DNA of 64,000 nt from positions 1,302,001 through 1,366,000 of the forward strand of contig JAFFJZ010000012.1 of NCBI GenBank assembly GCA_018340375.1. The letters are read 5' to 3'. This document shows positions 24,662-35,436 of the stretch, piece by piece. This stretch comes from Gonatopus flavifemur. Lineage: Eukaryota > Arthropoda > Insecta > Hymenoptera > Dryinidae. Within the stretch, counting starts at the first letter, position 1, and each line of letters begins with the position of its first letter. The notes under the pieces were generated by a model that worked only from the letters and a program-made list of their open reading frames with translations, made no database searches and had not been told where the DNA came from. The translations under genes and the position numbers were made by a program.

Positions 24662-24848
24662 TAGACATCGGATTATATGCACTATCAAAATGCCAAAATA
24701 CGCATGCAAATATGCACCAAATATGCACTAATGAAAAAATCACAATTTGATTTGAAAACAACATTTTATTGCTCAAATATTAAATCTAAGCTTTATAAAT
24801 CAAATAAATCTCCGCAAATTGCACAACATACTTTTAGAAAATAAAAAT

Positions 24849-25223
24849 TCAACAATACAATTGTTTCCAGAGCATCAATTCCAAATCATGAATTATATTC
24901 ATATAAAAACATACTACTATGTATCTTTCCAAATTTTCTGTTTGAAATTTGTGACGTTTGTGGTTAAGTATCAATTTATAAGCCGAAAATAAGCGTTCTA
25001 CAGCTACCGGTGTCATCAGACAGAATTTAAAATATGATGCCATTTCCATAGAAATCATTTCAGGCAAAATTTGATTTGTCCCGGTAATATAAGAATTCAC
25101 TCGTTCGAGCACTTTGAAACTGGGATGTTTTGAAAATACAGGGTCTAATTTATCCCGGATTTCAATCGAAAATGATTCTGGAAGTGCGCGTATCAATTGT
25201 GCAACTTCTTCTATTATTTTCAT
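24849..25223 (-). pseudogene. hAT transposase C-terminal (dimerisation) fragment
   Basis: The 124 residues contain the hAT C-terminal signature: VAVERLFSAYKLILNHKR, followed by LERYIVVCF in place of the usual L..L..L.FL..N. In complete hAT transposases this segment contributes to dimerisation and follows a catalytic region that is absent here. The ATG at 25223 only opens the remaining frame. The upstream sequence is not transposase-like, so this is a 5'-deleted remnant. Confidence 0.75.
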
Positions 25224-25532
25224 TACAATAATTCAGTTAAAAACCCTGCTGTATTGAAACCTTGGGGTCTGACAGTAAAATTTCCAGAATACAACTATGA
25301 AGAATCTCTTCCCATACAGCACAGAAATTCAAAAAGGATTCTCAAGAATTTATAATGAATTCTTCGAATCCAATTTGAACTCCTAACGAACTATTTCTGA
25401 ACTGATGTGCTGTATGGGTTAGGAAAAGAGTTTGATGATACCTCAAAGATGAAATTCCGTTTATTGTTCAAATCCATTATTCATTTCTCCAATTTCGGAA
25501 ACTCTTGGCATTTTACACTGAAATATGCACTA

Positions 25533-26312
25533 CCCAGGTAGGAAATGCCAATATTGACAACACATGCTTGGCAAAATACTGGGCTGCCAAGCATCGCGAA
25601 CCAATATTGGTCCAATATACAACCGTTGTTCATTCTAGAAACCATACCGGGTTTCATAGGAAATGCCAATATGACAACTGGTGCAAGCTTGGCAAAATAT
25701 TGGGCTGCCAAACATGGCGAACCAATATCAACCCAATATTAAACCATTTGTTATTTGAGAATCTATACCACGTTTCGTAGGGAATGTCATTACAACAAGT
25801 GGTTGAAGCTTGGCAAAACATTGAACTGTCAAGCATGGTGAACCAATAATGGGCCAATGTACAACCAATGTTTATTTGAGAACCTATGCTACATCTCCAT
25901 GTTTGTGATTTTTACAGAGTTGTACCGATATCCCTGCTAAAAATCTTATCGTTTTCTATGGGAAAATTTTAGCAGGGATGGCATGAAAAATGACGTCATT
26001 TTCTTCTCCAAGAAGTGTGTTCGAAGAATCAGGTTGAAGCATGGCAAAAGTTAACATACACAACTTGGGCCGGGGCCGGTTTAATCGTGTGAGCCAAGCT
26101 CCGAAATACTCATAATACATATATCATAAGACATTGAGCCATGCTTGGCATTGCATTCTGGCCCAATATTGAGTACCAAGCCTGGCACGAGGTTATCATC
26201 CCAACCTTTCACCAAGCTTGGGCCATTTTTCCTCATGGATTCTGGCCCAATATAAGTCATAATTGGGCCAAGATCGGGCCAAGCTTGGGCCATCTGTTAA
26301 TTCCTACCTGGT
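25533..26312. mobile_element. CCCAGG-ended TIR element with three tandem 118-bp units
   Basis: CCCAGGTAGGAA at the left and TTCCTACCTGGT at the right are mirror ends with one mismatch. TA flanks both (25531-25532 and 26313-26314). From 25541 to 25895 a unit of about 118 bp (GGAAATGCCAATAT ... GCTTGGCAAAATATTG ... GCGAACCAATA) occurs three times. The right half is dense in TTGGGCC/GGCCCAA. Confidence 0.65.
25932..25977. mobile_element. 46-bp mini element with AT duplication
   Basis: CCCTGCTAAAAAT is mirrored by AAAATTTTAGCAGGG, with AT at both flanks (25930-25931 and 25978-25979). It is nested in the previous element and appears to be an extreme deletion derivative consisting of little more than its ends. 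Confidence 0.65.
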
Positions 26313-26411
26313 TACCAACTAAAAAATATCATTGTATGCAAAATTGTATGAAAAAGTCATTATATGCGTTTTGCATATGCACATATGCAAATGCATATAA
26401 TCCGATGTCTA

Positions 26412-26632
26412 CACGGAGAGAAATTTGTAGTTAAATTTACTATGTTATTATTGTTTCCGAGGAACAGACTGAATTCTGTCGGATTTTACTATGAAGGGCA
26501 TATTTTTACTATGGTACAACAATAGAATGCTGATCATATTTACTATGTTTTATGGGGGAACCCGTCATAGTTCAGTCTGTTCCTCGGGAACAATAATAAC
26601 ATAGTAAATTCAACTACAAATTTCTCTCCGTG
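26412..26632. mobile_element. 221-bp CACGG-ended hairpin element with TA duplication
   Basis: CACGGAGAGAAATTTGTAGT is mirrored at the right. The inverted arms extend about 70 bp (AACAGACTGAA and TTCAGTCTGTT). TA flanks both sides. It inserted at the TCTA end of the hAT-related element. Confidence 0.85.
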
Positions 26633-26689
26633 TAGACATGAGCATTTGTTGTTTTCATTACCCGAGTTCAACGGAATAATAATTCAAGT

Positions 26690-27200
26690 TCAGATTTGAT
26701 CATCGAGCTTGGAATGAACTGGGAATGACTGTTATCAGTGCCAAGTCTGCGGAGTGTCCCAGATAGCACAAGACTACTTGAAGAATTCTTTAAAAACTCC
26801 CATGGTAGAATTTTCCGAGCAATCTTTTCTTATAATTCTTCAAGAACTCGTGAAGGAGATTCTGATGAGACAGGCCTTATTGAGTTCACATTTTCAAAGC
26901 CCTCACGGTATATCAGTCCAGAATGAATCGCTGGGGGAATTCTATGAGATTATCCTCAAGAACTGATTTCAAAATACTGACAAAGTTCTTGAATGAGCCT
27001 CAAAGCACCTATCCGAGAGATCCACGAGAGCTCTTAAAGAATCCAATGAGTCGGACAGACGAATAGAGTTCCTTGACTTCAACAAACAATTCCACACCCC
27101 GCAGCTGTCTCAGAAATAGTGGTACCGCTCGTAAGGATCTCGCTATTCTGGCACTGATCTGAGCATCATTTCATTTGAATCTACAAGAATTTTACTATTG
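26690..27200 (-). pseudogene. Intron-only relic of another M13 copy
   Basis: 26695-26760 (TTGGAATGAACTGGGAATG and a CCAAGTCT block) and 27115-27190 (AATAGTGGTACCGCTC, ATCTGAGCAT) align in order with the intron of copy A at about 7855-8010. 26765-27110 is an unrelated insertion. No exon remains. It marks one more lost gene copy in the array. Confidence 0.55.
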
Positions 27201-27307
27201 TGAATTGAAACTGACACCACCTGGATTCCATTGTCGCCAAATGCCAGTTACAAATGAATACTGGAAATCAAAATTTGATTTGTTTTCAACAAACTTCAAG
27301 TTATACA

Positions 27308-27546
27308 CACGGAGAAAAGTGAACAGTAACCGTTACTGCGAATGACGGTAATCATCGAAAAGTTGAAGGCAGTTATACAATATTGCGTTTTGCAGTACTT
27401 GTTACTGTCTGGCCAGGATTGACAAATTTCATTGCAGTATCTATGACAGTGATCGCGATAATCTTTACTATCCAACTGTATCTTCATTTGTTTTCGAACC
27501 GATTCCTGCCACTCGCAGTAACGGTTACTGTTTACTTTTCTCCGTG
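27308..27546. mobile_element. 239-bp CACGG-ended element with CA duplication
   Basis: CACGGAGAAAAGTGAACAGT is mirrored at the right end, with CA on both sides (27306-27307 and 27547-27548). The arms also share AACAGTAACCGTTACTGCGA, itself a near palindrome. Confidence 0.85.
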
Positions 27547-27681
27547 CACTTGCGGAATATTTTCCATTCGTCACACTGATTTTTATTTCTATACTTCACC
27601 GTAGATAAAACTTAGTCACTCGTATAAATCTCTTTGTCTATTGTGTAAGACAACAATCAAACCCTCTAGCATTGTCGCACA

Positions 27682-28011
27682 TTTGATGCCCCGGCCAACA
27701 AAGCGCTCCTAAATTTGCGCTTATACTACTAGCAGTGCTACAGTAGCAACGTGGTAGCTTTCCCAAGATTTTGGCACTGCTTACTACCATAGCATATATA
27801 CATAAAGCAAACCATAACGTAGCACTACCTCAGTGCTACCAGTATTACCAGGGAGTGCTACCAAGGAGTGCTTTTAGTAAGATACTACCAAGTTGCTCCC
27901 ATTTTCATACATAAATTAAGTACTGTATGTACAAGACGCTTTTGAATGTGTGAATCGATGGTAGCGACGCTGCTAGAAGCGCTGCCTTAATTTTGCTATT
28001 TGGGGCAATAT
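27682..28011. repeat. Inserted repeat rich in GTAGCACT/AGTGCTAC
   Basis: The flanking sequence matches the conserved array-upstream block of 16290-16320, so this segment is an insertion there. The ends read GCCCCGGCC and TTTGGGGC. The interior repeats GTGCTACC-type units on both strands. The exact target duplication is unclear. Confidence 0.5.
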
Positions 28012-28236
28012 TGAAACAATCGTTTGAGGGGGTTATAACAATTACACGGGTTAAAATTTATTAGGAAGATCGTCTAGCCGGAAAACTGTTTTGTTGGGGA
28101 TTTTTTTTGGGAATCCAAAGACTACGTTTGGTCAGAACTTTTGCATCATAATTATTCATATTTCAAGTGTGATTATAAGTTTTTATGAATCCATATACTG
28201 CCGAGAATCCGTTTCAGAATATTACCTGCCTTACCA

Positions 28237-28475
28237 CACGGAAAAAACTGTTTGATAGAATTTACCAACGAGGGTAGTAAAATACGGCTCTATTAAGATT
28301 TCTGTTGATATTCATTAGAATTTTAGTCGAATTTACTACCGCTGTAGTAATCTTAACTGCGACCATCGTAGATTTTACTAGAACCCTTATAAATATTCCG
28401 AGAAATTTTAATAGTGTTGTATTTTTAGTTGCGTTTGAACGCGTTAGTAAATCTTATGGTACATTTTTTCCCGTG
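28237..28475. mobile_element. 239-bp CACGG-ended element with CA duplication
   Basis: CACGGAAAAAACTG at the left, TTTTTTCCCGTG at the right, with CA on both sides (28235-28236 and 28476-28477). The interior repeats ATTTTACTA-like motifs on both strands. Confidence 0.8.
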
Positions 28476-28640
28476 CAGGTCTTGCCGATCCTTCACGAGG
28501 ACCTGGTGAGACCTTGCAAGACCTACAGAATAACTAGAGTGATTTCTCCTAGAAAAATTTTTCAGGTTCAGCACGATTCCATTATCCCTTCTCCCTGTAA
28601 CGCCCTGATAACACAAATCTGAGCACCCCCTCGATAATTA

Positions 28641-28760
28641 CCCTAGCAGAAATGACTATAACCACCTTATAGTTAATATCGAGACCCTTTCTAGTGACTA
28701 GCTTCACTGCTAGGTGGCTTGAAAGGTGCTACACAACCGCTATAATTATTTTTACTGGGG
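28641..28760. mobile_element. 120-bp CCCTAG-ended element with TA duplication
   Basis: CCCTAGCAGAAATGACTATA is mirrored by TATAATTATTTTTACTGGGG, with TA at 28639-28640 and 28761-28762. It is short and almost palindromic. Confidence 0.75.
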
Positions 28761-29191
28761 TAGGTAACGTTCAACATAACTCCTACCCTTCTCTCATTTA
28801 TCCGAATTTCAATATTTATAGATGCAACAAATCCTCCACAATTCACATGAATATAGATTTTCAAGTGAAATTCCTCATCGCTCCCTCTCCCGGCCTCGTC
28901 TCCCCCCCTCCCCCTCTCACACGGATAATGTTGCATAATGCTTTCAAAAATCCTCCCCCTTTCAGTATTACGGAATTTATGGATAGCCTCTTACTATAAA
29001 ATATGAAGAGATTGTAATTTATTCAACCCTCTCGAGCCTGATGAGGTCGATTCTCGAATGAACAAAAGGTATTTGCTATTTCACTCCGCGTTCAAGAAGT
29101 TCATGTTTTACATTGTAATTTTTCAGAAAATTAAGTGTTTTGTCGGATGAATTTTGTCATGTTATTTTGTCTTTAGAATTCGAATTTCCAA

Positions 29192-29904
29192 CCCTAGTAG
29201 AAATTATGATTGGGAATGAGATGGGCCCCAGCTAGTTTCCCCAGATGTTAGGTTGGTTCCTAGCTAGTTTTGTAACGCACTTTCTTCTAGCCTGTGCCCA
29301 TCAAGATGTCCCAGGAAATTGCAAGAATGTAATTCAAATTACTGATGAAAAATGTTAAGTCACGTTATCTTAGTGAAATCACACCTATGAATGAGATAAT
29401 AATGTACAGCTCACTCTCGCAAATGGGTTTCTCTGGTCTTGCGTTGAAGAAAGAGAAGGAGCGGCCCATTTGCAAGAGTGTACTGTATTTTGAAATGTAA
29501 TTCTAAGTCAAGTACACGTTGCTTTTGAATTTATTTCCATAAAATAATCCCGAGTGACAGATTGAAACGTTTGGGTTTCTTTTTATTCCTCTGAACATGT
29601 TCATGGACTGTCAATGTTACTGCTGTGTTGCTAGAAACGAAGGAACAATAGTGCCGAGCCCGCAATACATTGGTCATTTCGATCAACAGAAGTATTTGAT
29701 TGGATGCAGGCCGTTGGATCTCAAAATTTCTAGCATCACTGTGTTACTGTACAATCAGTTGACGCATGAAAAATCTACATAAATGAACTAAATGTTTGGG
29801 CACTAAAGCCAAATTGGTTGAAATGTGTTGTCCGGTTGCCCCCACTTGGGTCCCATCTACTACGCGGATGGTAAATGGGAAGCCCAGACAAATTTCTACC
29901 AGGG
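29192..29904. mobile_element. 713-bp CCCTAGTAGAAATT element
   Basis: Left end CCCTAGTAGAAATTATGATT, right end AAATTTCTACCAGGG. It shares long stretches with 38182-38660 (GCTAGTTTTGTAACGCACTT, GAAACGTTTGGG), so the two belong to one family, and this copy is the longer. The flanks (AA and AT) do not match. Confidence 0.65.
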
Positions 29905-31635
29905 ATACCCTCGAAGATGAGGTACATTCAATTTTGTCGTCGACATTTACATATTATAGAATTCAATTTTCTTACAATTACACCTGTTTTTCTTAGATTC
30001 AATAGAGTCATCGATCTATTACATCGACGCACAATCAATCAACTAACAATGGACTGCCCAATTTGCGCATATACATTGAGCTTCCTTTCCATTATATATC
30101 CCCGTACAGAAATTCCATCAGTAACGCCATAATAATAATCGGGGCCTAACAAGGATTAAATGGTAAATGTGGCGCAAAAATCATTACAACCTAATTGGGT
30201 ATCAACAGGGCTCCCATTGGGGCCGGAATGATTCCATTTTATACCTGTTTTTTTCATTAATCATGGAGAAAATCTGATAAAATATGAATAAAATTGAAGA
30301 AAAATAATTTGATTCATCGGTTGAAGGGTAATTCATAGTTTTATTTACAATTCAAACTCATTCAAATTTGTGAATAATACGAATGGAGGTTATGAGTCAT
30401 TAAGCTAAAACCAGTAACCTAAAGCTAGCAGCTAATTGTTGTAACTTTTGATTCAATGTGGTTCCAGCTGTGTTTAAACCAAAAATCAATTAAGTAGCAT
30501 TCTACTAAGTGTCTCAGATACTTAAATCTTTGATCAAAGTTTTGTGGAAAAAGTTATGATAATCGGCTGCTAGCTTCACGGGGGCCAGTTTCAGTTTCAT
30601 TTATAAGTCAGATTCCATTTCAAAAAACAAATCTTATTATCGAAAATCTACATCTGACAATGAGTATTTCCATCATTCATACTTCTAATACTAATAATTG
30701 CGTCTTTTTCTTCTTGCGGAGCTAGCGAATGTTGCGTAATTGTCGAAAGCATGAAATTTTCATCGGTGAATCAATTCAACAAGTACAAGTGTAGTGGGGA
30801 TCAAAAATATTACTTTTTCCAACATTTCCAAGTTGAAATGATCTAGGGATTCGCGAGTTTTGTAACGCTTGACTAGCCTCAAACTAGACACTTGCAAGTG
30901 CTTCGTACATTAAAAAAAATGGTAGAGTGGTGCAGTCCCGAAGGTCCATTTTCCCAAAAGTTCGATATACCGAAATATTCCTAGATGTCACTAGCCATCT
31001 CACTATTATATTTGAAAGTACTGAAATTTTGACGCGACATTGCAGCTCCCACCGTGTGTTCAATACCTATGAAAACAATGTATTTCTAAAAATAAAATTT
31101 GAGCTGTTCCAAACCAACTAGGCATCGTTGGTTTCACTACCCAGACAGCACAGAAAGTTCATACTTGAGAGAATTACTTCACTAACGTGATTTTTTATTA
31201 TAATAAAAGAATTAGTTAAATACAGTGAGAAAACATTCAATAAATAAAAGAACGCTGCGAAAGTTGGGGATCTAGATAATCATAAATTTGATAATCCTCT
31301 ACAATTATTACAACCATCTAACTTGACTCATACTTCAGAGAGTTGAAATAACCTCCCTTTTCTTTCGGAAAAAATAGAATTGATTGTTTATGAATCAATC
31401 AACTACATCTGCTTTGATAATATTTGAGAATTTGAAGTAATTTCAAGATTCATTCATCAATTATGTCAGCTAGGACACTATATTTGGATGTAAGATGATT
31501 GTTATGGGCCTGACTGTGATGACTGTGATCACTTGGCCCGGATTTGTTTGAATTGGGCCCTGATCAATTCTTCCACACGGGTCATTATTTCATTCAAATC
31601 ATACAACATTTAATTTCTTGGAAATTGTGAATCAG
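29905..31635. other. Spacer without recognisable genes
   Basis: AT-rich sequence with several short imperfect repeats (GGGGCC and GGTTCCAGCTG blocks near 30120-30590). From 31485 it contains GGCCC/ATTTGTTTGAATTGGGCCC repeats that flank the inverted M13 relic. No open frame with a domain was found. Confidence 0.4.
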
Positions 31636-31848
31636 CACTCATGAGCGCCGATGTTACGTCTAACGATGAACCAGCGATACAGAAAGCTATGTATGGACTT
31701 TGGTAAGAAGCAATATTCATTGAACAATTACGAATGGTATTGAGGTTCAAACAAATAGCAAGGACATGTTCACAGCTCAACGCGACGAGGATGATTTCGA
31801 TTTACTTAAAGATTTGATCCAAAAACACTCGGATTGGCATCCGATTAG
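31636..31848 (+). pseudogene. Inverted M13 relic F: two N-terminal exons on the plus strand
   Basis: 31636-31702 matches the copy A exon at 14050-13967 (ATGAGCGCCGATGTTAC ... ACGATGAACCAGCGATAC, donor GTAAGAAG) but lacks 17 bp, which shifts the frame. 31776-31848 matches the exon at 13875-13703 (acceptor CACAG, then FDLLKDLIQKHSDWHP), with its 3' part lost at a CCTGATCG repeat boundary. It is the only M13 piece on the plus strand, so an inversion accompanied one duplication. Confidence 0.75.
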
Positions 31849-32268
31849 GACCTGATCGTTTATGCGTCACATTTCACATCGATTCCTCACTTGGCCCTGA
31901 TTTGTTTGGATTGAGCCCTAATTGAATCCTGATCAGTTTTCCCACATGGGTGCTCAAAATAAATTGTGTGGAAGAAAATCAGTGATTATCGCGCATTTGA
32001 ACAAATGTTGGTTTAAAGACGCAACCGCCGGGTCAAAGTACTGTGTCTTCGCTTGTTAATTAGGAAGAAATAAAATGCAAAGAATTCTTTTTCTTCGTTT
32101 ATTTGTAACAACGACTTGTAAGTAGGGCATATTAAACTGATATTATGCATAAAATGGTAGAAAGCCTGAAGATTTCTACATTATCTGTATCGAGCTTTGG
32201 TACGAATTATACTTTCGATTACAAATTGTAATTGGAAGAATAAGAAAAAAATACATGAAATTTAGCCT

Positions 32269-32600
32269 TCAGGCCTCAAATATGAATTCGACATGTAGAT
32301 TCATAAACGTTGCGTTGCTGCAGTTGAAGCTGAAATAAAATATGTTGGAGTTTCGCAGCATATTATTGACTCCCAACGAGGCAGCGTTTTGTTCATCTTC
32401 CATGTCGTACGTGCAATATCTCTGTCGTGAAAAATGAATAAGTAAATCAATTAAGATGAAAACTTTTGTTGGACTTGCAATATTTTCACTCTCAGTTACT
32501 CAGGTTCAAACTGCCTTCTTTGCGGTCCCATTGCATATCCAATTCTAATTTCGAAGGAACATCGAAGTTTTAAACACGCTTCATATTTATAAAAACTCAT
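32269..32600 (-). pseudogene. M13 relic C: last exon fused to a first-exon remnant
   Basis: 32421-32269 is a full-length last exon (RYCTYD, VNNMLRNSNIFYFSF) ending in a stop. The C-terminal KC.FW of the family is changed to a non-cysteine sequence, so the final disulfide would be lost. About 32600-32510 resembles the exon at 16129-16055 but has a stop after four codons. The exons between them are missing, and the junction falls within a CTTGTTGGACTCGCAG-like repeat also present at 17551. Confidence 0.7.
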
Positions 32601-32683
32601 AGTTACAAAAATGCAGAATATTATCAATTGATCATACTCATTTTGATTCATATAATTCGCAATTCATGAAAATCATTCATCTG

Positions 32684-33537
32684 CACGGAAAAAAATGTAC
32701 TGTTGCAGCAACAGAAGTAGTTTTGTAGCTACGGCAATGTTACAAAATCCTTCATTATGGGATAAATGGGCTTTATAAAATGAATAAAATACAAAGCTTT
32801 CATTTACTTTTTTTATGACTTTATTACACTCTCAAATGTTCCAATATTGAATTACAGTAAATGTCTTGTTGTAATCTAATCCTTTTTTTCTCACAAGAAG
32901 ACAAGACCCAATATGAGGTAACAGGTTTTGTTTTTTAATCCAATTACGATTATTCTCAATTCGAACATTCCACGCATGGTCATGTTGATCGAATGCCATA
33001 GTAGATATATAATTCAAAACAAAGTAAACATCATTTGCTATATTGTAAATTTTATAAATTTTTCCAAATTGAGGTACTTCATTTTCATCAATATCTACTA
33101 CTACTACAGTATCTACTTGATATCTATATCTATTATAGTGGATGTATTTCACAGCTTGGACATCGGATATTTTGATATTAGGGAAGTATTTCATTTTATC
33201 TTCGTCGCATTCTTCGCATTTTACTTTGATAATATTATTTTCAAAGTTTTTGGAAATCGATAAATAAATCATTTTTAATTGGTCTCGAATAGCTATAGTG
33301 ACTAATAAATTTTTGGTAGAAGATGTCGTCACTGCAGGCATTCTTATATCTTTATTTTTTGACTCACATCTCATGCACCAAAAGTGAACTGAAGGTCCAT
33401 TTTGAAGCATAAGTTCGTCGTAATGAGTCATAAGGTGCGATTGAAAGGTCAAATTTACTATAAAGTCGCAACAACAGTAGTAATTCTGTTGCTGCAACAG
33501 GATTTTTTCCTGTTGCTGCAACGGGATTTTTTCCGTG
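32684..33537. mobile_element. 854-bp CACGG-ended element carrying a long open frame
   Basis: CACGGAAAAAAATG at the left and GATTTTTTCCGTG at the right, with TG on both sides (32682-32683 and 33538-33539). CTGTTGCAGCAACAG palindromes lie just inside both ends. Unlike its relatives in this window it holds a 229-codon frame on the minus strand. It lies between relic C and the conserved upstream block of that relic. Confidence 0.8.
32832..33521 (-). CDS. Unrecognised 229-aa protein with zinc-finger-like cysteines, inside a TIR element
   Basis: I do not assign a function. Residues 15-40 contain CCDFIVNLTFQSHLMTH, resembling the second half of a C2H2 finger. CMRC and CEEC pairs follow near residues 50 and 102. 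The C-terminal part has VDIDENEVPQFGKIYKI and FDQHDHAWNVRIE, an arrangement I associate with uncharacterised arthropod proteins often found near transposons. The first dozen codons come from the terminal repeat itself (Q-rich), so the ATG is probably fortuitous and the frame a captured exon or part of the autonomous element's protein. There are no stops over 229 codons and no splice sites that I trust. Confidence 0.5.
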   Translation of the reverse strand: MQQQEKILLQQQNYYCCCDFIVNLTFQSHLMTHYDELMLQNGPSVHFWCMRCESKNKDIRMPAVTTSSTKNLLVTIAIRDQLKMIYLSISKNFENNIIKVKCEECDEDKMKYFPNIKISDVQAVKYIHYNRYRYQVDTVVVVDIDENEVPQFGKIYKIYNIANDVYFVLNYISTMAFDQHDHAWNVRIENNRNWIKKQNLLPHIGSCLLVRKKGLDYNKTFTVIQYWNI

Positions 33538-33952
33538 TGGCATGCTTTCGTCGCTCGTTGTTGAAGATATTAATCCCTCTAACGTTGAGGTACTTTCGAT
33601 CAAATATTGGAACAGTCATTTTAAGAAGATATGATGACTATATTGATTAAAGTAAATGGATATATTTCTAGTTTCAATCTTGTCTCTCCAATTTCACGTT
33701 AGTAACCGACGGCTGTTGCACACTGTGAGACGATTCATTGGTATTTGAGAGGATAACAATCTCAGAGTCGATCACTCGATTGAGTTTATTCTCGACTAAA
33801 AGCAAACCCGCACCCGCCTTGCCGATTTTTTTTACACCCGGTGTTCAGTGCAAAATTAAAAACACTACCTTGCGATATATTTGTGGTCTCGATTATTTTA
33901 CACACCTTCATTCGTCGATCATTTAGAATCATATCGTGAATTTTGTCAATCG

Positions 33953-34750
33953 CCCTAGTAGAAATTCTGATATGGGAAACATCAGGTCCAGATCAGGTAT
34001 GCCTGATTTCTGTTCAGGGCCTGATTTGAGTATCTGATAAGGCCCTGACAAGAATGTGACGCAAGGAAAAGACAAGGTCCTGATCAGGAAAACCAAACGT
34101 TTCCCAATTAGGATCTGATCAGGGTAGTAATTGAATTCCCAATCAGGACCTGATCCGGGTGGTAGCGGAATTCCCAATCACGACCTCATCTAAGCTATAT
34201 TCTAGGGTTCAATTTAATTTTCATGGAATTTACTTTTCATAAAATTTTTTGAAACTCCCCCAACAGAAGAAATCCTACTGATGATCCAAATAGACCTCAG
34301 TTGAACATTTAAAAAATACAGGTAAATTTCTAATGAGTCACGTGAAAATTCTGAATAGTTTGATACATCCATCGTTCTGAATAAAATTGATCAGGTCCTG
34401 ATTCGGTTGTCTTGTTGGTTATCACGTGATTGAAATACGGATGAGCCAAGGCAATCCTGATCAGGTCCTGATGGAAATGTCTTGACAGTTACCTCACAAT
34501 TCAAATACGGATGAGTCAAGGCAATCTTGATCAGGTTCTGATGGGAGTACCATGTCTGAGTTACTGAAAGGAAACATCTGACTGGGACCTGTCAACAACC
34601 TTGTGTTACATTGTTGTAAGGTCCTAAACAGGATGCCGTGTCAGGACCTGATAAGGTAATTAAAAGTTTTCCTTAATTAGGAGTTCCCTATTGCAACCTT
34701 ACAAGGGCCATACTTCTAATAGGGAGTTCCCTGTCAAATTTCTACTAGGG
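33953..34750. mobile_element. 798-bp CCCTAGTAGAAATT element, copy 1 of a pair
   Basis: Perfect mirror ends, CCCTAGTAGAAATT and AATTTCTACTAGGG. The interior is full of ATCAGGTCCTGAT-type palindromes. It is nearly colinear with 61709-62477. The flanks are CG and TC, so no duplication remains. Confidence 0.8.
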
Positions 34751-35020
34751 TCATTTCGGGGACAGTCACTTCTCCTGGATATTCGTGTTTCGTGGACGTA
34801 CGTTTCATCTAACTCAACTTTGATCTCTCACAGTGATAAACCTTTCAAGCGTAAATGTTTGATAACTACCCGAAATTCACATTTTTCTATTTTCGTTAAA
34901 TAAACGAACGGTTATTGCTTCAAACATTTTTGATTCTGAGATCGCCGTCTCTTGGATGTTCTAGTGACTCATTGAACGATCCTTGCATTGTCATACCATA
35001 GAATATGCATATTGGCCCAT

Positions 35021-35231
35021 GTTGCTGAAGTTTGAATCGTTTATTGAAACGGATCAGTAACCAAATAACGGAACACTCAGCTGTTAAAGCCCTGAACTCT
35101 TGCTGTACATTCGTTAAATGACGTTTCGAATTCCAAGGAGTTAATTCGAAAAGATAAACAACGGTGATTCATCAAATTTTGTGAATTTGAATTTTCGTTC
35201 CATTTCAATAACCGATTCAAACTTCAACAAC
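35021..35231. repeat. 210-bp TIR repeat (GTTGCTGAAGTTTGAATCG family), copy 1
   Basis: Begins GTTGCTGAAGTTTGAATCG and ends CGATTCAAACTTCAACAAC, an inverted pair. Related copies lie at 40369-40546, where a mariner interrupts it and the end resumes at 41839-41865, and at 51525-51735. Confidence 0.6.
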
Positions 35232-35436
35232 ATTATTGGACCATGATTCACAATAGAACACTCCATTTTATAATCTACGAATTGTATATTTGGTTACAAA
35301 TGGTTATCAGACAAATACAGAAAAAACACATAAAATTCTATACAGTTGATACGATGACATTTTCAGCCCAAAAATATACATTTGTTGTGTGGATTCATAA
35401 ATGTGTCGTTGCCGCAGTCAAAGCTGTGGTGGAATA

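Larger units (their letters stand above)
24662..26411 (-). mobile_element. hAT-related element, internally deleted, with nested elements
   Basis: AGACATCGGATTATATGCA at 24663-24681 is mirrored at 26392-26410. Sub-terminal ATATGCA motifs repeat inside both ends, as is usual for hAT elements. Between the ends lies the hAT transposase tail at 24849-25223, followed by a nested element (25533-26312). An 8-bp duplication cannot be shown because another element abuts the right end. Confidence 0.6.

Noticed and set aside
25533..25895. CRISPR-like spaced repeats
   Set aside because: The three units are adjacent 118-bp tandem repeats inside a TIR element, not short repeats with unique spacers, and the DNA is eukaryotic.
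28691..28999. Open frames on both strands around a C/T-rich block
   Set aside because: Low-complexity composition explains them, and no homologous domain is visible.
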